From contig NZ_FOAR01000010.1 of the NCBI RefSeq assembly GCF_900109755.1, forward strand, positions 62,001-126,000: a stretch of DNA of 64,000 nucleotides, given 5' to 3'. Of this stretch, positions 38,622 to 48,714 are shown piece by piece (positions within the stretch are counted from its first letter, which is position 1; every line of letters starts with the position of its first letter). The translations under genes and the position numbers were made by a program. The notes beneath the pieces were generated by a model. It was not told where the DNA came from. It saw only the letters and a program-made list of their open reading frames with translations, and did not search any database. Source of the stretch: Pseudomonas agarici (GTDB lineage: Bacteria > Pseudomonadota > Gammaproteobacteria > Pseudomonadales > Pseudomonadaceae).

Positions 38622-39167
38622 ATGATTCCTGTGCAACGCCACGCCTGCTTCATCACCCTCCTCCTGCTGCTTGGCGGCTCGTCGGCCCTGGCTGACGAGT
38701 TGATGGTCAGTTGGCCCGGCGACTGGGAAGTACAGACGCTACCGCCGGTTCAAAATGCGGCGGGCGAGGTCATCGGCGGGCTGCGCCAGCGTGCGGTGAA
38801 GAACGCCCCCAACGGCGATCCGATGATGGTCATGGAACTGACTCAATCGGTTCTCAATCCCGGTCACGAGGTCAACCTTCCCGGTGTATTGCTGGAAATG
38901 CGCAAGGCCGTGCAGAAGAATTTCGTCGAGCGCGGTTTCATGAGCGTGTGTAATCGCATTCACGAGAGCAGCCTGGGCGGTTTGGCGGCGGTGGAAACCA
39001 CCTGCACCATCACCCAGAACGGCGGTCACGTGATGACCCAGACCCTGGTGGCCGCTGCCCATGACGGCAAGGCCTATTCCCTGCTGTACGCCGGCTCGGC
39101 GGACGGCTACAAAGCGCTCGAACCAACCGTCAACGGTATCCGCGCCGGCCTGCGCCTACAGCCATGA
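38622..39167 (+). CDS. DUF4946 domain secreted protein
   Basis: A 181-residue protein with a signal peptide (ACFITLLLLLGGSSALA) followed by MVSWPGDWEVQTLPPVQNAA, typical of the DUF4946 family of Pseudomonas periplasmic proteins of unknown role. The rest is a single alpha/beta domain with TTCTITQNGG in the middle. It is the first core gene after the island. It is convergent with gorA, with 44 bases between. Confidence 0.8.
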   Translation: MIPVQRHACFITLLLLLGGSSALADELMVSWPGDWEVQTLPPVQNAAGEVIGGLRQRAVKNAPNGDPMMVMELTQSVLNPGHEVNLPGVLLEMRKAVQKNFVERGFMSVCNRIHESSLGGLAAVETTCTITQNGGHVMTQTLVAAAHDGKAYSLLYAGSADGYKALEPTVNGIRAGLRLQP

Positions 39168-39211
39168 GCCCTCTCGCCCACGGCGAGCGGGCGCCGCCGC
39201 CAAGGCCATGA

Positions 39212-40570
39212 TCAGTTGGCGACGGGCGTGCGCAGGGTGACAAACTCTTCCGCCGTCGTCGGATGGACACCGATGGTTTCATCGAAGTGCTGCTTGGTGG
39301 CACCGGCCTTCAGGGCGACCGCCAGGCCCTGGATGATTTCACCCGCCTCGGGACCGACCATATGGCAACCCAAGACCTTGTCGGTGCGAGCATCCACCAC
39401 CAGCTTCATCAAGGTGCGTTCCTGACTCTCGCCCAGGGTCAGTTTCATCGGCCGAAAGCGGCTTTCGAAGATCTGTACCTTATAGCCCTGCTCCCGCGCC
39501 TGCTCTTCGCTCAGGCCCACCGTACCGATATTCGGCTGGCTGAACACGGCGGTCGGAATCATGTTGTAGTCGACCGCACGATACTGTTCGGGCTTGAACA
39601 GGCGCCGGGCCACCGCCATGCCTTCGGCCAGGGCGACCGGCGTCAGTTGCACGCGACCGATCACATCGCCCAAGGCCAGGATCGACGGCTCGCTGGTCTG
39701 GTACAGGTCGTCGACCTGGATAAAGCCGTGTTTGTCCAGCTTCACCCCGGTGTTTTCCAGGCCCAGGTTGTCCAACATCGGACGTCGACCAGTCGCATAG
39801 AAGATGCAGTCCGCTTCCAGCTCGCGGCCATCCTTGAGGGTGGCTTTCAGGCTGGCGTCGGCCAACTTGTCGATACGTTCGATATCGGCGTTGAACTGTA
39901 GGCCCAGGCCGCGCTTGCCGAGCTCTTCGGCCAAGTGCTTGCGCACCGCACCATCGAAGCCGCGCAAGAACAGGTCGCCGCGATACAACAGTTGGGTGTC
40001 GGCGCCCAGACCGTTGAAAATGCCGGCGAACTCGACGGCGATATAACCACCGCCGACCACCAGGATGCGCTTGGGCAGCTCCTTGAGGAAAAACGCCTCA
40101 TTGGAACTGATGGCATGCTCATGCCCGGCAATTTCCGGAATCTGCGGCCAGCCGCCAGTGGCGATCAGGATATGCCTGGCACTGTAACGCTGGCCGTTGA
40201 CCTCGACTTGATGCGGGTCCACCAGCTTGCCATGGCCTTCGAGCAAGGTAACGCCGCTGTTGACCAGCAGGTTGCGATAGATGCCGTTGAGGCGATTGAT
40301 TTCCTTGTCCTTGTTGGCGATCAGGGTCGCCCAGTCGAAATTCGCCTCACCCGGCGACCAGCCGAAGCTTCGCGCTTGCTCGAAGTCCTCGGCAAAGTGC
40401 GAGCCGTACACCAGCAACTTTTTCGGCACGCAGCCAACGTTGACGCAAGTCCCTCCCAGGTAGCGGCTCTCGACCACCGCCACCTTGGCCCCGAAACCAG
40501 CGGCAAACCGCGCCGCACGTACACCGCCGGAACCGGCGCCAATTACAAACAGATCAAAATCGTAGGCCAT
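39212..40570 (-). CDS. gorA: Glutathione-disulfide reductase
   Basis: A 452-residue NADPH-dependent flavoenzyme that keeps glutathione reduced in the cytoplasm. FAD-binding [17 protein letters not shown] lies near residue 8, redox [13 protein letters not shown] near 40 (the disulphide pair), an NADPH-binding [16 protein letters not shown] near 168 and the C-terminal [16 protein letters not shown] with the catalytic His-Pro. I start at [13 protein letters not shown] since GAGGAGATGGAA precedes it; a longer reading adds 33 residues without homology. A partial copy of the dispersed motif lies about 60 bp upstream. Confidence 0.95.
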   Translation of the reverse strand: MAYDFDLFVIGAGSGGVRAARFAAGFGAKVAVVESRYLGGTCVNVGCVPKKLLVYGSHFAEDFEQARSFGWSPGEANFDWATLIANKDKEINRLNGIYRNLLVNSGVTLLEGHGKLVDPHQVEVNGQRYSARHILIATGGWPQIPEIAGHEHAISSNEAFFLKELPKRILVVGGGYIAVEFAGIFNGLGADTQLLYRGDLFLRGFDGAVRKHLAEELGKRGLGLQFNADIERIDKLADASLKATLKDGRELEADCIFYATGRRPMLDNLGLENTGVKLDKHGFIQVDDLYQTSEPSILALGDVIGRVQLTPVALAEGMAVARRLFKPEQYRAVDYNMIPTAVFSQPNIGTVGLSEEQAREQGYKVQIFESRFRPMKLTLGESQERTLMKLVVDARTDKVLGCHMVGPEAGEIIQGLAVALKAGATKQHFDETIGVHPTTAEEFVTLRTPVAN

Positions 40571-40627
40571 TTCCATCTCCTCGGCAGACACACAGCATAA
40601 CCGCTGTAGCCTTTTTTGGTCAGCCCC

Positions 40628-40645
40628 ACTCACCGTACAGGCCAT
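40628..40645 (-). repeat. Dispersed motif, partial copy D
   Basis: Minus strand: GGCCTGTACGGTGAGTGG. It matches the first half of copies A and B (GCCTGT[A/G]CGGT[G/T]AGT) but lacks the GTTAGCTCAAGTT half. It lies just upstream of gorA and points toward it. Confidence 0.4.
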
Positions 40646-40656
40646 TAGGACGTCCC

Positions 40657-40685
40657 AAAAAAAAGCCACCCCGCGGATGGCTTTT
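40657..40685 (-). terminator. Rho-independent terminator of galU
   Basis: Minus strand: AAAAGCCATCCGCGGGGTGG followed by CTTTTTTTT. The stem pairs GCCATC with GGTGGC (one G-T) around CGCGG, with a run of eight T. It lies 26 bases after the galU stop. Confidence 0.9.
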
Positions 40686-40710
40686 GAGTTCTACTGGAGG
40701 CTGCTCTGGC

Positions 40711-41550
40711 TTAATAAGCCTTGCCGGCCTTGTAGAAGTGCTCGAAGCAGAAGTTGGTTGCCTCGATATAGCCTTCGGCGCCACCACAGTCGAAACGCTT
40801 GCCCTTGAACTTGTAGGCAATCACACAACCGTCCTGAGCCTGTTTCATCAGGGCGTCGGTGATCTGGATTTCGCCACCTTTGCCAGGCTCGGTCTGCTCG
40901 ATCAGGTTGAAGATGTCCGGGGTCATGATATAGCGACCGATGATCGCCAGGTTCGAGGGTGCGTCTTCCGGTTTTGGCTTCTCGACCATATTGCGTACAC
41001 GGTACAGGTCGTCACCGATCAAGTCGCCGGCGATCACCCCGTATTTGCTGGTTTCCTGCGGATCGACTTCCATGATCGCGACAATGGTGCAGCGGTACTG
41101 CTTGTACAGCTTGACCATCTGCTTGAGCACGCCGTCACCTTCGAGGTTGACGCACAGATCGTCCGCCAGGACCACGGCGAACGGCTCATCGCCGATCAGC
41201 GGACGGCCAGTCAGGATCGCATGCCCCAGGCCCTTCATTTCGGTCTGGCGGGTGTAGGAGAACGAACATTCGTCCAACAAGCGACGGATACCGACCAGGT
41301 ATTTTTCCTTGTCAGTGCCCTTGATCTGATTTTCCAACTCATAGCTGATGTCGAAGTGATCTTCCAGTGCGCGCTTGCCACGACCCGTGACGATCGAAAT
41401 CTCGTTCAAGCCCGCATTCAGCGCTTCCTCGACGCCGTACTGGATCAGTGGCTTGTTCACCACCGGCAGCATTTCTTTAGGCATGGCTTTAGTCGCTGGC
41501 AGGAAGCGAGTACCGTAACCGGCTGCTGGGAACAAGCATTTCTTGATCAT
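40711..41550 (-). CDS. galU: UTP-glucose-1-phosphate uridylyltransferase
   Basis: A 279-residue nucleotidyltransferase that makes UDP-glucose for exopolysaccharide, LPS and other glycans. The N-terminus KKCLFPAAGYGTRFLPATKA is the sugar-nucleotide signature, with PKEMLPVVNKPLIQYGVEEA next; DDLCVNLEGDGVL near 130 and VEKPKPEDAPSNLAIIGRYI near 190 follow. It is upstream of gorA in the same direction, separated by a strong terminator, so the two are independent. ATG follows AAGGACT. Confidence 0.96.
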   Translation of the reverse strand: MIKKCLFPAAGYGTRFLPATKAMPKEMLPVVNKPLIQYGVEEALNAGLNEISIVTGRGKRALEDHFDISYELENQIKGTDKEKYLVGIRRLLDECSFSYTRQTEMKGLGHAILTGRPLIGDEPFAVVLADDLCVNLEGDGVLKQMVKLYKQYRCTIVAIMEVDPQETSKYGVIAGDLIGDDLYRVRNMVEKPKPEDAPSNLAIIGRYIMTPDIFNLIEQTEPGKGGEIQITDALMKQAQDGCVIAYKFKGKRFDCGGAEGYIEATNFCFEHFYKAGKAY

Positions 41551-41808
41551 ATGAGTCCTTAAAAAGGGCGGTGTGTCCGAGTTTCGGCGCAGTCTAATCA
41601 GGCGGCGCTCACCTTACAATGCCTCGCCGACAGCAGACTGACGCCCACATAGAGAAAAACTGGCGCGGATAGTTCCAGAAGCCTGGTAAATAGTACGGCG
41701 CCCATGGAACACTTCCACGCGCGCCAAGGCAGCAATTGTAGCTGCCAATACCAACTTGCGCCTAAGCTATGGTTGCGGCCCCTCCATCCCTCCCAATGAG
41801 ACAGATCA

Positions 41809-41991
41809 ATGTCGACAGCAAAAAAAGTGAACGGTTACCTGATCAACCCAGCAAAAGACGGCCAATGGTGGGTTGCCAGTGTCGATGGCGAGAACATTGC
41901 CGGGCCGTTCCCGACCGAAGCACTGGCTATTGAAGTGGCGACGGTTTTCCAGGACACCCCAGCCCCCACCGCCACGCGTCGTGGCAACTGA
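41809..41991 (+). CDS. Small hypothetical protein
   Basis: A 60-residue protein: KKVNGYLINPAKDGQWWVAS, then ENIAGPFPTEALAIEVATVF. Base use is core-like. It is divergent from galU and 12 bases before a lipoprotein gene, so it probably shares a transcript with it. I do not recognise a domain. The ribosome-binding site is weak (GAGACAG). Confidence 0.6.
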   Translation: MSTAKKVNGYLINPAKDGQWWVASVDGENIAGPFPTEALAIEVATVFQDTPAPTATRRGN

Positions 41992-42003
41992 AGGCTGAAT
42001 CCT

Positions 42004-42285
42004 ATGAAACGGCTTCTGGCATTGATTGCGGTACTGGCGCTGGGCGGATGCGCTACCGCATCCAAGACCTACCTGAACAACGGTCGGCAAGGCCTGGAGA
42101 TCGACTGTTCGGGCCAGGCCATGTCCTGGGCCCAATGCTACGAGAAGGCCGACGCTTCGTGTGCCGGGACCGGCTACACCCTCGTCGGCACAGACGGAAC
42201 ACCGCAGCCCGCCGAAAGCGACAAGACGCTGGGCGTGGATGTCGGCAACTTCAAGAGCCGCACGGTGGTGGTGGTCTGCAAGTGA
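42004..42285 (+). CDS. Small lipoprotein
   Basis: A 93-residue envelope protein with a lipoprotein signal (RLLALIAVLALGGC, lipobox LGGC with Cys16). The mature part has two further cysteines spaced in DCSGQAMSWAQCYEKADASC that may form disulphides. I cannot name a family. It is convergent with the next lipoprotein gene, with 12 bases between. Confidence 0.75.
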   Translation: MKRLLALIAVLALGGCATASKTYLNNGRQGLEIDCSGQAMSWAQCYEKADASCAGTGYTLVGTDGTPQPAESDKTLGVDVGNFKSRTVVVVCK

Positions 42286-42297
42286 CGAAGGCCGGCC

Positions 42298-42654
42298 TCA
42301 GGGTTGACCGGAAATGCAGCGGGTAGCCGCATCGAGCACCGCGCTGGAGCGCAACGGGAAGTTCGACATACTCTCGTAGAGCTTGATGCTGCTGCCGTTG
42401 GCGCGCTCATCGATATCCAGCAGCGCGGCCGGCGAGGTAGACAGCCGGTCACGCACGACCATCTTGATCCCGCTCTTGTGGGGCGTCAGCAACGAAGGGC
42501 CACGGCTCTTGGTCAGGATGGTGTCCACGCACTGGGCATATTCATCGGGCTTCTTGCCCGAAATCACGTTCAGCGTCGCAGGTGTCTGCTGGATCTCCTG
42601 CACACTCGCACAACCACTCAATGCCAAGAAAACGCCCCAAACGCCCCACTTCAT
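42298..42654 (-). CDS. Small lipoprotein
   Basis: A 118-residue protein. The signal WGVFLALSGC has lipobox LSGC (Cys15). The mature part reads KKPDEYAQCVDTILTKSRGP and later DAATRCISGQ, with two cysteines. GGAGGG lies before the ATG. Function unknown. Confidence 0.75.
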   Translation of the reverse strand: MKWGVWGVFLALSGCASVQEIQQTPATLNVISGKKPDEYAQCVDTILTKSRGPSLLTPHKSGIKMVVRDRLSTSPAALLDIDERANGSSIKLYESMSNFPLRSSAVLDAATRCISGQP

Positions 42655-42862
42655 GAAAAACCCTCCGATAAAGACGCTCCGACAGCACTCATGGAATTTT
42701 TCTCCCTCGCAACTGAATTAAATTCAACTTCTATGGCAACAAGACAGTGTAATCCGTCAAACTTGTCAGCCTGTCCGGAGAATACCTCCATCGTAGCCGC
42801 AAGCCCCGCTACACCACATGCTATCTTTTTGATTTTGTAGAAAAAGCCTTCTGGAGGCGCCC

Positions 42863-43168
42863 ATGAAATTCATCCACCAGCGCGAGCACCTCAACGAAGA
42901 CGACATTGTCGTGATCGAATGCTCCCAGACCTGCAACATCCGCCTGATGAATGATGCCAACTTTCGCAGCTTCAAGAATGGTGGCCGTCACACTTACCAC
43001 GGCGGGGCCTTCGACAGCTTCCCGGCCAAGATCACCGTGCCGAGCACCGGGTTCTGGAACATCACTTTGGACACAGTCGTCACCAAGCGCGCCCTCAGCG
43101 TCACCCGCAAGCCGAACCTGACGCATTCGATCCGCATTATTCGCCGTTCCAGCTCGAAACTGCGTTAA
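42863..43168 (+). CDS. DUF1883 domain protein
   Basis: A 101-residue cytoplasmic protein. It begins MKFIHQREHLNEDDIVVIEC and contains RLMNDANFRSFKNGGRHTYH and PSTGFWNITLDTV, the pattern of DUF1883, whose members have a small beta fold and are sometimes joined to TIR domains in other bacteria. Function is unknown. CTGGAGGCGCCC gives a good start site. The next small gene follows after 35 bases. Confidence 0.8.
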   Translation: MKFIHQREHLNEDDIVVIECSQTCNIRLMNDANFRSFKNGGRHTYHGGAFDSFPAKITVPSTGFWNITLDTVVTKRALSVTRKPNLTHSIRIIRRSSSKLR

Positions 43169-43203
43169 TTGAGCGTACACAGCCACCTTCTCTTGTTACT
43201 GGA

Positions 43204-43374
43204 ATGACCGTGACCACCCAATATGTCATCAAATACACCCTCAACGGTGAACGCCGCTTCGATTTCGCCCAACTGGAAAACGGCACTGAAGCCGAAGCCC
43301 GCGCCGCGCTGGAAGCAATTTATGGCGAAGGTGACGATGTCATCGTCGTTATGAAAGTCACTAAGGCCCTATAA
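43204..43374 (+). CDS. Small hypothetical protein (56 aa)
   Basis: ATG 43204 to TAA 43374 encodes 56 residues: TTQYVIKYTLNGERRFDFAQ, then NGTEAEARAALEAIYGEGDD and a final VMKVTKAL. The codon use is typical of the core genes and GTTACTGGA precedes it. It lies between the DUF1883 gene and alkB, all in the same direction. It has the look of a compact ferredoxin-like fold, but that is a guess. Confidence 0.65.
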   Translation: MTVTTQYVIKYTLNGERRFDFAQLENGTEAEARAALEAIYGEGDDVIVVMKVTKAL

Positions 43375-43406
43375 GCAAGCACACGAAGGGCCTGACGAGA
43401 CAGCCC

Positions 43407-44063
43407 ATGACCCTTGATCTGTTTGCCGCCGACGATCTACAGCAACCCGAGCGCAACGAGCGGATCGGTGAGCAGTCGTGGGTGTTGCGCGGTTTTGCCC
43501 TGCCCTGGGTCGAGCGCCTGCTCCCGGCCTTGCAAAACGTGCTACGCCAGGCGCCGTTCCGGCAGATGGTCACTCCAGGCGGCTTCACCCTGTCCGTCGG
43601 CTTGAGCAGTTGCGGCGCCCTGGGCTGGACCACCGACCGCAGCGGCTACCGCTACAGCGCCGTCGACCCGCAAAGCGGGCGGCCCTGGCCGGCCATGCCC
43701 GAAGTGTTCCGGCATCTGGCGGTCGATGCCGCGCAGGCAGCGGGCTTTGAGCAGTTCACTCCCGATGCCTGCCTGATCAATCGCTATGTACCGGGGGCGA
43801 AGATGTCCCTGCACCAGGACCGCAACGAGCAGGACTTCAACGCTCCGGTGGTGTCCGTATCACTGGGTTTGCCGGCGATGTTCCTGTTCGGCGGCCATGA
43901 GCGCAGCGACAAAACCCTGCGCGTTCCGCTGTTCCACGGCGATGTGGTGGTCTGGGGCGGCGTCGACCGGCTACGCTATCATGGCGTGCTGCCGATCAAG
44001 GACGGCCACCATCCACGGTTGGGCGCCGAGCGCATCAATTTCACCTTGCGGACAGCCGACTAG
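43407..44063 (+). CDS. alkB: Alkylated DNA repair dioxygenase AlkB
   Basis: A 218-residue Fe(II)/2-oxoglutarate dioxygenase that removes 1-methyladenine and 3-methylcytosine from DNA by oxidation. The iron site is His136-x-Asp138 (SLHQDRNEQD) with His192 (RLRYHGVLP); the oxoglutarate arginine lies in RLGAERINFTLR. LINRYVPGAKMSLHQD matches E. coli AlkB well and length is as expected. No ada gene is beside it. It may share a transcript with the two small genes upstream. Confidence 0.93.
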   Translation: MTLDLFAADDLQQPERNERIGEQSWVLRGFALPWVERLLPALQNVLRQAPFRQMVTPGGFTLSVGLSSCGALGWTTDRSGYRYSAVDPQSGRPWPAMPEVFRHLAVDAAQAAGFEQFTPDACLINRYVPGAKMSLHQDRNEQDFNAPVVSVSLGLPAMFLFGGHERSDKTLRVPLFHGDVVVWGGVDRLRYHGVLPIKDGHHPRLGAERINFTLRTAD

Positions 44064-44175
44064 CGCCTCAGCGGTTGACATCCACCAAGATCGGTTCCCA
44101 GCCTGCCCGGCGAGCAACGACGGCGCCACCAAATCGACTGCCCAGAACGTACATGCGGCCTAGATGCCGATCGGC

Positions 44176-44634
44176 TCAAGCGACAATTCCGATATATACC
44201 GCGACGCTGTCCGGCCCGGTATAGGCCTCAAAATCGGTGGCGAAGCGACGCTGGCCCGGGTGCTGCTCGAAGTAGGACCAGATCGCCTGCCAGATTTCGA
44301 TTACCGTCTGCGGCATGGCGCCTTGGCCGGCGAAAACCAGATAGGGGCCGGCCTGCACCTCAAGGGTCGGATAGCCTGGCGCGGGCGCCGTCACCGCCAC
44401 TGCGGCGCTCACATCGAAATAGCCGCTGGCATCGGACTCGTAGCCGGAGTAGACCCCGTACACTGGCGATTCCGGCTGACGGTTGGCAATGCGTTCGGCC
44501 AAGTCGTCGGCGAAAAAGCCACCCCACAACCCGCCGATCCTTGCTGTTGAGGCCTGCTGCTCGTCCTGGTTGCAAGTCCGAACTCGTGGGCCGGATACTT
44601 GGAAAGCAGCCACTTCCACGCGTTTCACATCCAT
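44176..44634 (-). CDS. GyrI-like small-molecule-binding domain protein
   Basis: A 152-residue stand-alone domain like the C-terminal effector domain of Rob-type AraC regulators and GyrI/SbmC. Typical pieces: VEVAAFQVSGPRVR at the start, YGVYSGYESDASGYFDVSAA near 62 and an aromatic end WQAIWSYFEQHPG, then DFEAYTGPDSVAVYIGI. Such proteins bind drugs or hydrophobic ligands. I start at the ATG at 44634 because CAGGAG is about ten bases before it and only one base before the ATG at 44643. Confidence 0.75.
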   Translation of the reverse strand: MDVKRVEVAAFQVSGPRVRTCNQDEQQASTARIGGLWGGFFADDLAERIANRQPESPVYGVYSGYESDASGYFDVSAAVAVTAPAPGYPTLEVQAGPYLVFAGQGAMPQTVIEIWQAIWSYFEQHPGQRRFATDFEAYTGPDSVAVYIGIVA

Positions 44635-44822
44635 CCGAATCATGCTCCTGAGTGAGTATTTTTGACCTGCGACAACTTTAGGTGGACTCTGCCCTGAGCG
44701 TCACCACAAATCACTCTTTTTGCCTACTCGAACAGATGATGACTGGCCCGGCCTGCATCATTGCTGATACAAATCCGCCCTGTCTCGTCGTTATCCTGTT
44801 ATCTGCCTCGGAGCAAAGTCGC

Positions 44823-45887
44823 ATGAGCACCTGGCCTGACACCCGCATTTTAGAGCTGTTCGGCATCCAGCTACCGATCATCCAGGCGCCAATGGCCGGT
44901 GCCACCACGGCGGCGCTGATGCAGGGCGTCGCTCAGGCCGGCGGCCTCGCGTCATTGCCTTGTGCGATGCTCACCCCGGAACAGATTCGTCAGGAAGTTC
45001 AGGCATTTCGCGCAGCGATCCAGACGCCGCTGAACATTAATTTCTTCTGTCATCAGCCGCCAGCCGTCGACCCGCAACGTGAAAAACGCTGGAAGGAGTG
45101 CCTGGCTCCCTACTACCGCGAACTGGACCTGGATTTCAACGCACCGACACCCATTTCCAGCCGTGCCCCCTTCGATGAAACCAATTGCCAACTGGTGGAA
45201 GAACTGCGTCCGGAGATCGTCAGCTTCCACTTCGGTCTGCCTCCCGAAGCCCTGCTCGACCGGGTGAAAGCCAGCGGAGCGACAATTGTCGGTTGCGCCA
45301 CTACCGTGGATGAGGCGCGCTGGCTGGAAGAGCACGGCTGTCACGCGATCATCGCCATGGGCAATGAAGCGGGCGGTCATCGTGGCCTCTTCCTGAGCCA
45401 CGACCTCGCTACCCAAGTCGGCACCATCGCCCTGGTGCCACAGATCGTCGATGCGGTGAAGGTGCCGGTGATTGCTGCCGGCGGCATCGGCGACGCCCGT
45501 GGCATCGCGGCGGCCTTCATGCTCGGGGCCTCGGCGGTCCAACTGGGGACGGCTTATCTGTTCACTCCGCAAGCCAGGGTTTCAGCCTCCCATCGCCAAG
45601 CCCTGCGCACCGCGAAGGACAGCGAGACAGCCCTGACCAACCTGTTCACTGGCCGGCCAGCGCGCGGAATCATGAACCGGCTGATGCGCGACCTGGGGCC
45701 GATCAGCGACATGGCCCCGGCGTTCCCCCTGGCCGGTGGTGCGCTGTTGCCGTTGCGAGCCAAGGGCGAAGCGGACTTCAGCAGCCTATGGTCGGGTCAG
45801 GCCTTGCGCCTCGGAGTGGAATTGCCGGCCGAGGCACTGACCAGGCAACTGGCGAAACAGGCATTGGCAAAACTGACCGGACGCTGA
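44823..45887 (+). CDS. Nitronate monooxygenase family flavoprotein
   Basis: A 354-residue FMN enzyme of the 2-nitropropane dioxygenase fold. IIQAPMAGATTAALMQGVAQ lies near 18, VGCATTVDEARWLEEHGCHA near 160, GNEAGGHRGLF near 183 (the active-site His) and PVIAAGGIGDARGIAAAFM near 215 for FMN phosphate. The family detoxifies propionate-3-nitronate. I start at MSTWPDTRIL; a reading frame 47 codons longer carries no domain. CGGAG precedes it. Confidence 0.88.
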   Translation: MSTWPDTRILELFGIQLPIIQAPMAGATTAALMQGVAQAGGLASLPCAMLTPEQIRQEVQAFRAAIQTPLNINFFCHQPPAVDPQREKRWKECLAPYYRELDLDFNAPTPISSRAPFDETNCQLVEELRPEIVSFHFGLPPEALLDRVKASGATIVGCATTVDEARWLEEHGCHAIIAMGNEAGGHRGLFLSHDLATQVGTIALVPQIVDAVKVPVIAAGGIGDARGIAAAFMLGASAVQLGTAYLFTPQARVSASHRQALRTAKDSETALTNLFTGRPARGIMNRLMRDLGPISDMAPAFPLAGGALLPLRAKGEADFSSLWSGQALRLGVELPAEALTRQLAKQALAKLTGR

Positions 45888-45911
45888 CAACGGGAGACCA
45901 AACGCGGGTCC

Positions 45912-45947
45912 GTGGCGAGCCGGTTTGTCGGAACGCCCGCTCGCCAC
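45912..45947. repeat. REP palindrome
   Basis: GTGGCGAG at 45912 and CTCGCCAC at 45940 are perfect mirrors, around CCGGTTTGTCGGAACGCCCG. It is the same family as the elements at 7716 and 13390. It lies between the nitronate monooxygenase gene and the ModE site. Confidence 0.8.
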
Positions 45948-45958
45948 CGGGATAAAAC

Positions 45959-45982
45959 CGCTATATATTTCGATATATAGCG
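45959..45982. promoter_or_regulatory. ModE operator of modABC
   Basis: Half-sites CGCTATATAT and ATATATAGCG are a perfect 10-bp inverted repeat around TTCG. The ModE consensus is CG[T/C]TATATA, a short spacer, TATATA[A/G]CG. It lies about 80 bp before modA, as expected for molybdate-dependent repression. The modE gene is not in this window. Confidence 0.88.
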
Positions 45983-45996
45983 ATTCACTCCTCTGA

Positions 45997-46821
<825 letters not shown>

Positions 46822-47502
46822 ATGCCGCTGACGAGTGCCGACTTCGCCGCGATCTGGCTGACCCTGAAACTGGCCTCGCTAACCACGGCGATCCTGCTAG
46901 TGATCGGTACGCCGATTGCGTTATGGCTGGCTCATACCCGTTCCTGGTTGCGCGGGCCAATCGGTGCGGTGGTGGCCCTGCCACTGGTGCTGCCACCGAC
47001 GGTGATCGGCTTCTACCTGCTGCTGGCCTTTGGGCCACAGGGATTTATCGGCCAGCTCACCCAATCCCTGGGGCTGGGCACCCTGACCTTCAGTTTCACC
47101 GGACTGGTGATCGGCTCGGTGATCTACTCGATGCCCTTTGTGGTGCAGCCACTGCAAAACGCCTTCAGTGCCATCGGCACCCGCCCGCTGGAAGTCGCCG
47201 CGACCTTGCGCGCCAATCCCTGGGACACCTTCTTCAGCGTGGTCCTGCCCCTGGCCCGACCGGGCTTTATTACCGCCGCGATCCTCGGTTTCGCCCACAC
47301 CGTCGGCGAGTTCGGCGTGGTGTTGATGATCGGTGGCAATATCCCACAGAAGACCCGTGTGGTCTCGGTGCAGATCTATGATCACGTCGAAGCCATGGAG
47401 TATGTCCAGGCCCATTGGCTGGCCGGCGCCATGCTGATGTTTTCCTTTATCGTGTTGCTGGCGTTGTATTCGAGCCGCAAGACCAAGCCTGGCTGGAGCT
47501 GA
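46822..47502 (+). CDS. modB: Molybdate ABC transporter permease ModB
   Basis: A 226-residue inner-membrane permease with five to six segments (for example [40 protein letters not shown]). The coupling loop [20 protein letters not shown] carries the EAA motif that contacts Mod[21 protein letters not shown] is the usual ModB segment. It starts on the base after modA and is three bases before modC. Confidence 0.95.
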   Translation: MPLTSADFAAIWLTLKLASLTTAILLVIGTPIALWLAHTRSWLRGPIGAVVALPLVLPPTVIGFYLLLAFGPQGFIGQLTQSLGLGTLTFSFTGLVIGSVIYSMPFVVQPLQNAFSAIGTRPLEVAATLRANPWDTFFSVVLPLARPGFITAAILGFAHTVGEFGVVLMIGGNIPQKTRVVSVQIYDHVEAMEYVQAHWLAGAMLMFSFIVLLALYSSRKTKPGWS

Positions 47503-47505
47503 ACC

Positions 47506-48594
47506 ATGGCACCCTCGATACAGGTCAGTTTGCAACTGAACTACCCTGGCTTTGCTCTGGACCTCGACCTGGACCTGCCTGGCCGTGGCGTGACTGCGCT
47601 GTACGGTGACTCCGGCTCCGGCAAGACCACTTGTCTGCGCTGCATCGCCGGCCTGGAAAAAGCCGCCCAGGGGTTTATCCGGGTCAACGATGAAGTCTGG
47701 CAGGACAGCCGTCGCCAGCACTTCGTCTCGCCGCACAAGCGCGCGCTGGGTTACGTGTTCCAGGAAGCCAGCCTGTTCCCGCACCTTTCGGTGCGGGCAA
47801 ATCTGGACTTCGGCCTGCGCCGCATTCCCCGCGCCCAACGGCAAGTAGACATGGTCCATGCCAGCGAATTGCTGGGCATCACCCACTTGCTGGAGCGCCA
47901 TCCGCAGCACCTGTCCGGCGGCGAACGCCAACGTGTCGGCATCGCTCGGGCGCTGCTCACCAGTCCGCAACTGCTGCTGCTGGACGAACCCCTCGCAGCA
48001 CTCGACAACAAACGCAAAGGCGAGATCCTGCCGTACCTCGAACGCCTGCATGCCGAACTGGATATTCCGGTGCTCTATGTCAGCCACTCCCAAGAGGAAG
48101 TGGCGCGCCTGGCCGACCATATCGTCCTGCTCGGCGACGGTAAGGCGCTGGCCAGCGGCCCCATCGGCGAAACCCTGGCGCGGCTCGACCTGCCCCTGGC
48201 CCTCGGCGATGACGCCGGTGTAGTGATCGAAGGCCAGGTCAGTGCCTATGACGCGCATTACCAACTGGTCACCCTGCAATTGCCCGGCAGCCTACTGACC
48301 GTGCGGGTCGCCCACCCCCCTTTGGCCGTCGGTAAGCACTTGCGCTTCAAGGTCCAGGCACGGGATGTCAGTCTCAGCCGACAGGCGGAAGAACCCAGTA
48401 GTATTCTCAATCGGCTGCCGGTGACGGTGACCGGCGAAATTCCTGCGGACAACAGCGCCCACGTGCTGCTCCGATTGGAGGCCGGCGGCACTGCGCTGCT
48501 GGCACGGATCACTGGTTTTTCGCGGGATCAACTGCAACTGGCGGTCGGCCAACAACTGTGGGCGCAGATCAAGGCTGTGGCGATACTGACCTGA
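47506..48594 (+). CDS. modC: Molybdate ABC transporter ATPase ModC
   Basis: A 362-residue ATPase. Walker [10 protein letters not shown] lies near 34, Q-loop [12 protein letters not shown] near 85, signature [15 protein letters not shown] near 137, Walker [13 protein letters not shown] near 158 and the H-loop [14 protein letters not shown] near 189. The C-terminal 70 residues ([18 protein letters not shown] onwards) are a Mop-type domain that can bind molybdate. It completes the operon. Confidence 0.95.
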   Translation: MAPSIQVSLQLNYPGFALDLDLDLPGRGVTALYGDSGSGKTTCLRCIAGLEKAAQGFIRVNDEVWQDSRRQHFVSPHKRALGYVFQEASLFPHLSVRANLDFGLRRIPRAQRQVDMVHASELLGITHLLERHPQHLSGGERQRVGIARALLTSPQLLLLDEPLAALDNKRKGEILPYLERLHAELDIPVLYVSHSQEEVARLADHIVLLGDGKALASGPIGETLARLDLPLALGDDAGVVIEGQVSAYDAHYQLVTLQLPGSLLTVRVAHPPLAVGKHLRFKVQARDVSLSRQAEEPSSILNRLPVTVTGEIPADNSAHVLLRLEAGGTALLARITGFSRDQLQLAVGQQLWAQIKAVAILT

Positions 48595-48714
48595 ATCGAA
48601 GGCCCCTTCGAGCCAGGCGAAAACTGATCGGCCGCTGGAAAAATCACCCCGCCCGCAACATTCATCTGGCTATAGACGCCTGCGGGTTGCCCATCGACGA
48701 TTGAAGGAGCCTTC

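Noticed and set aside
48594..48615. Terminator after modC
   Set aside because: TCGAAGG/CCTTCGA forms a short stem, but no T-run follows and the stem is weak.
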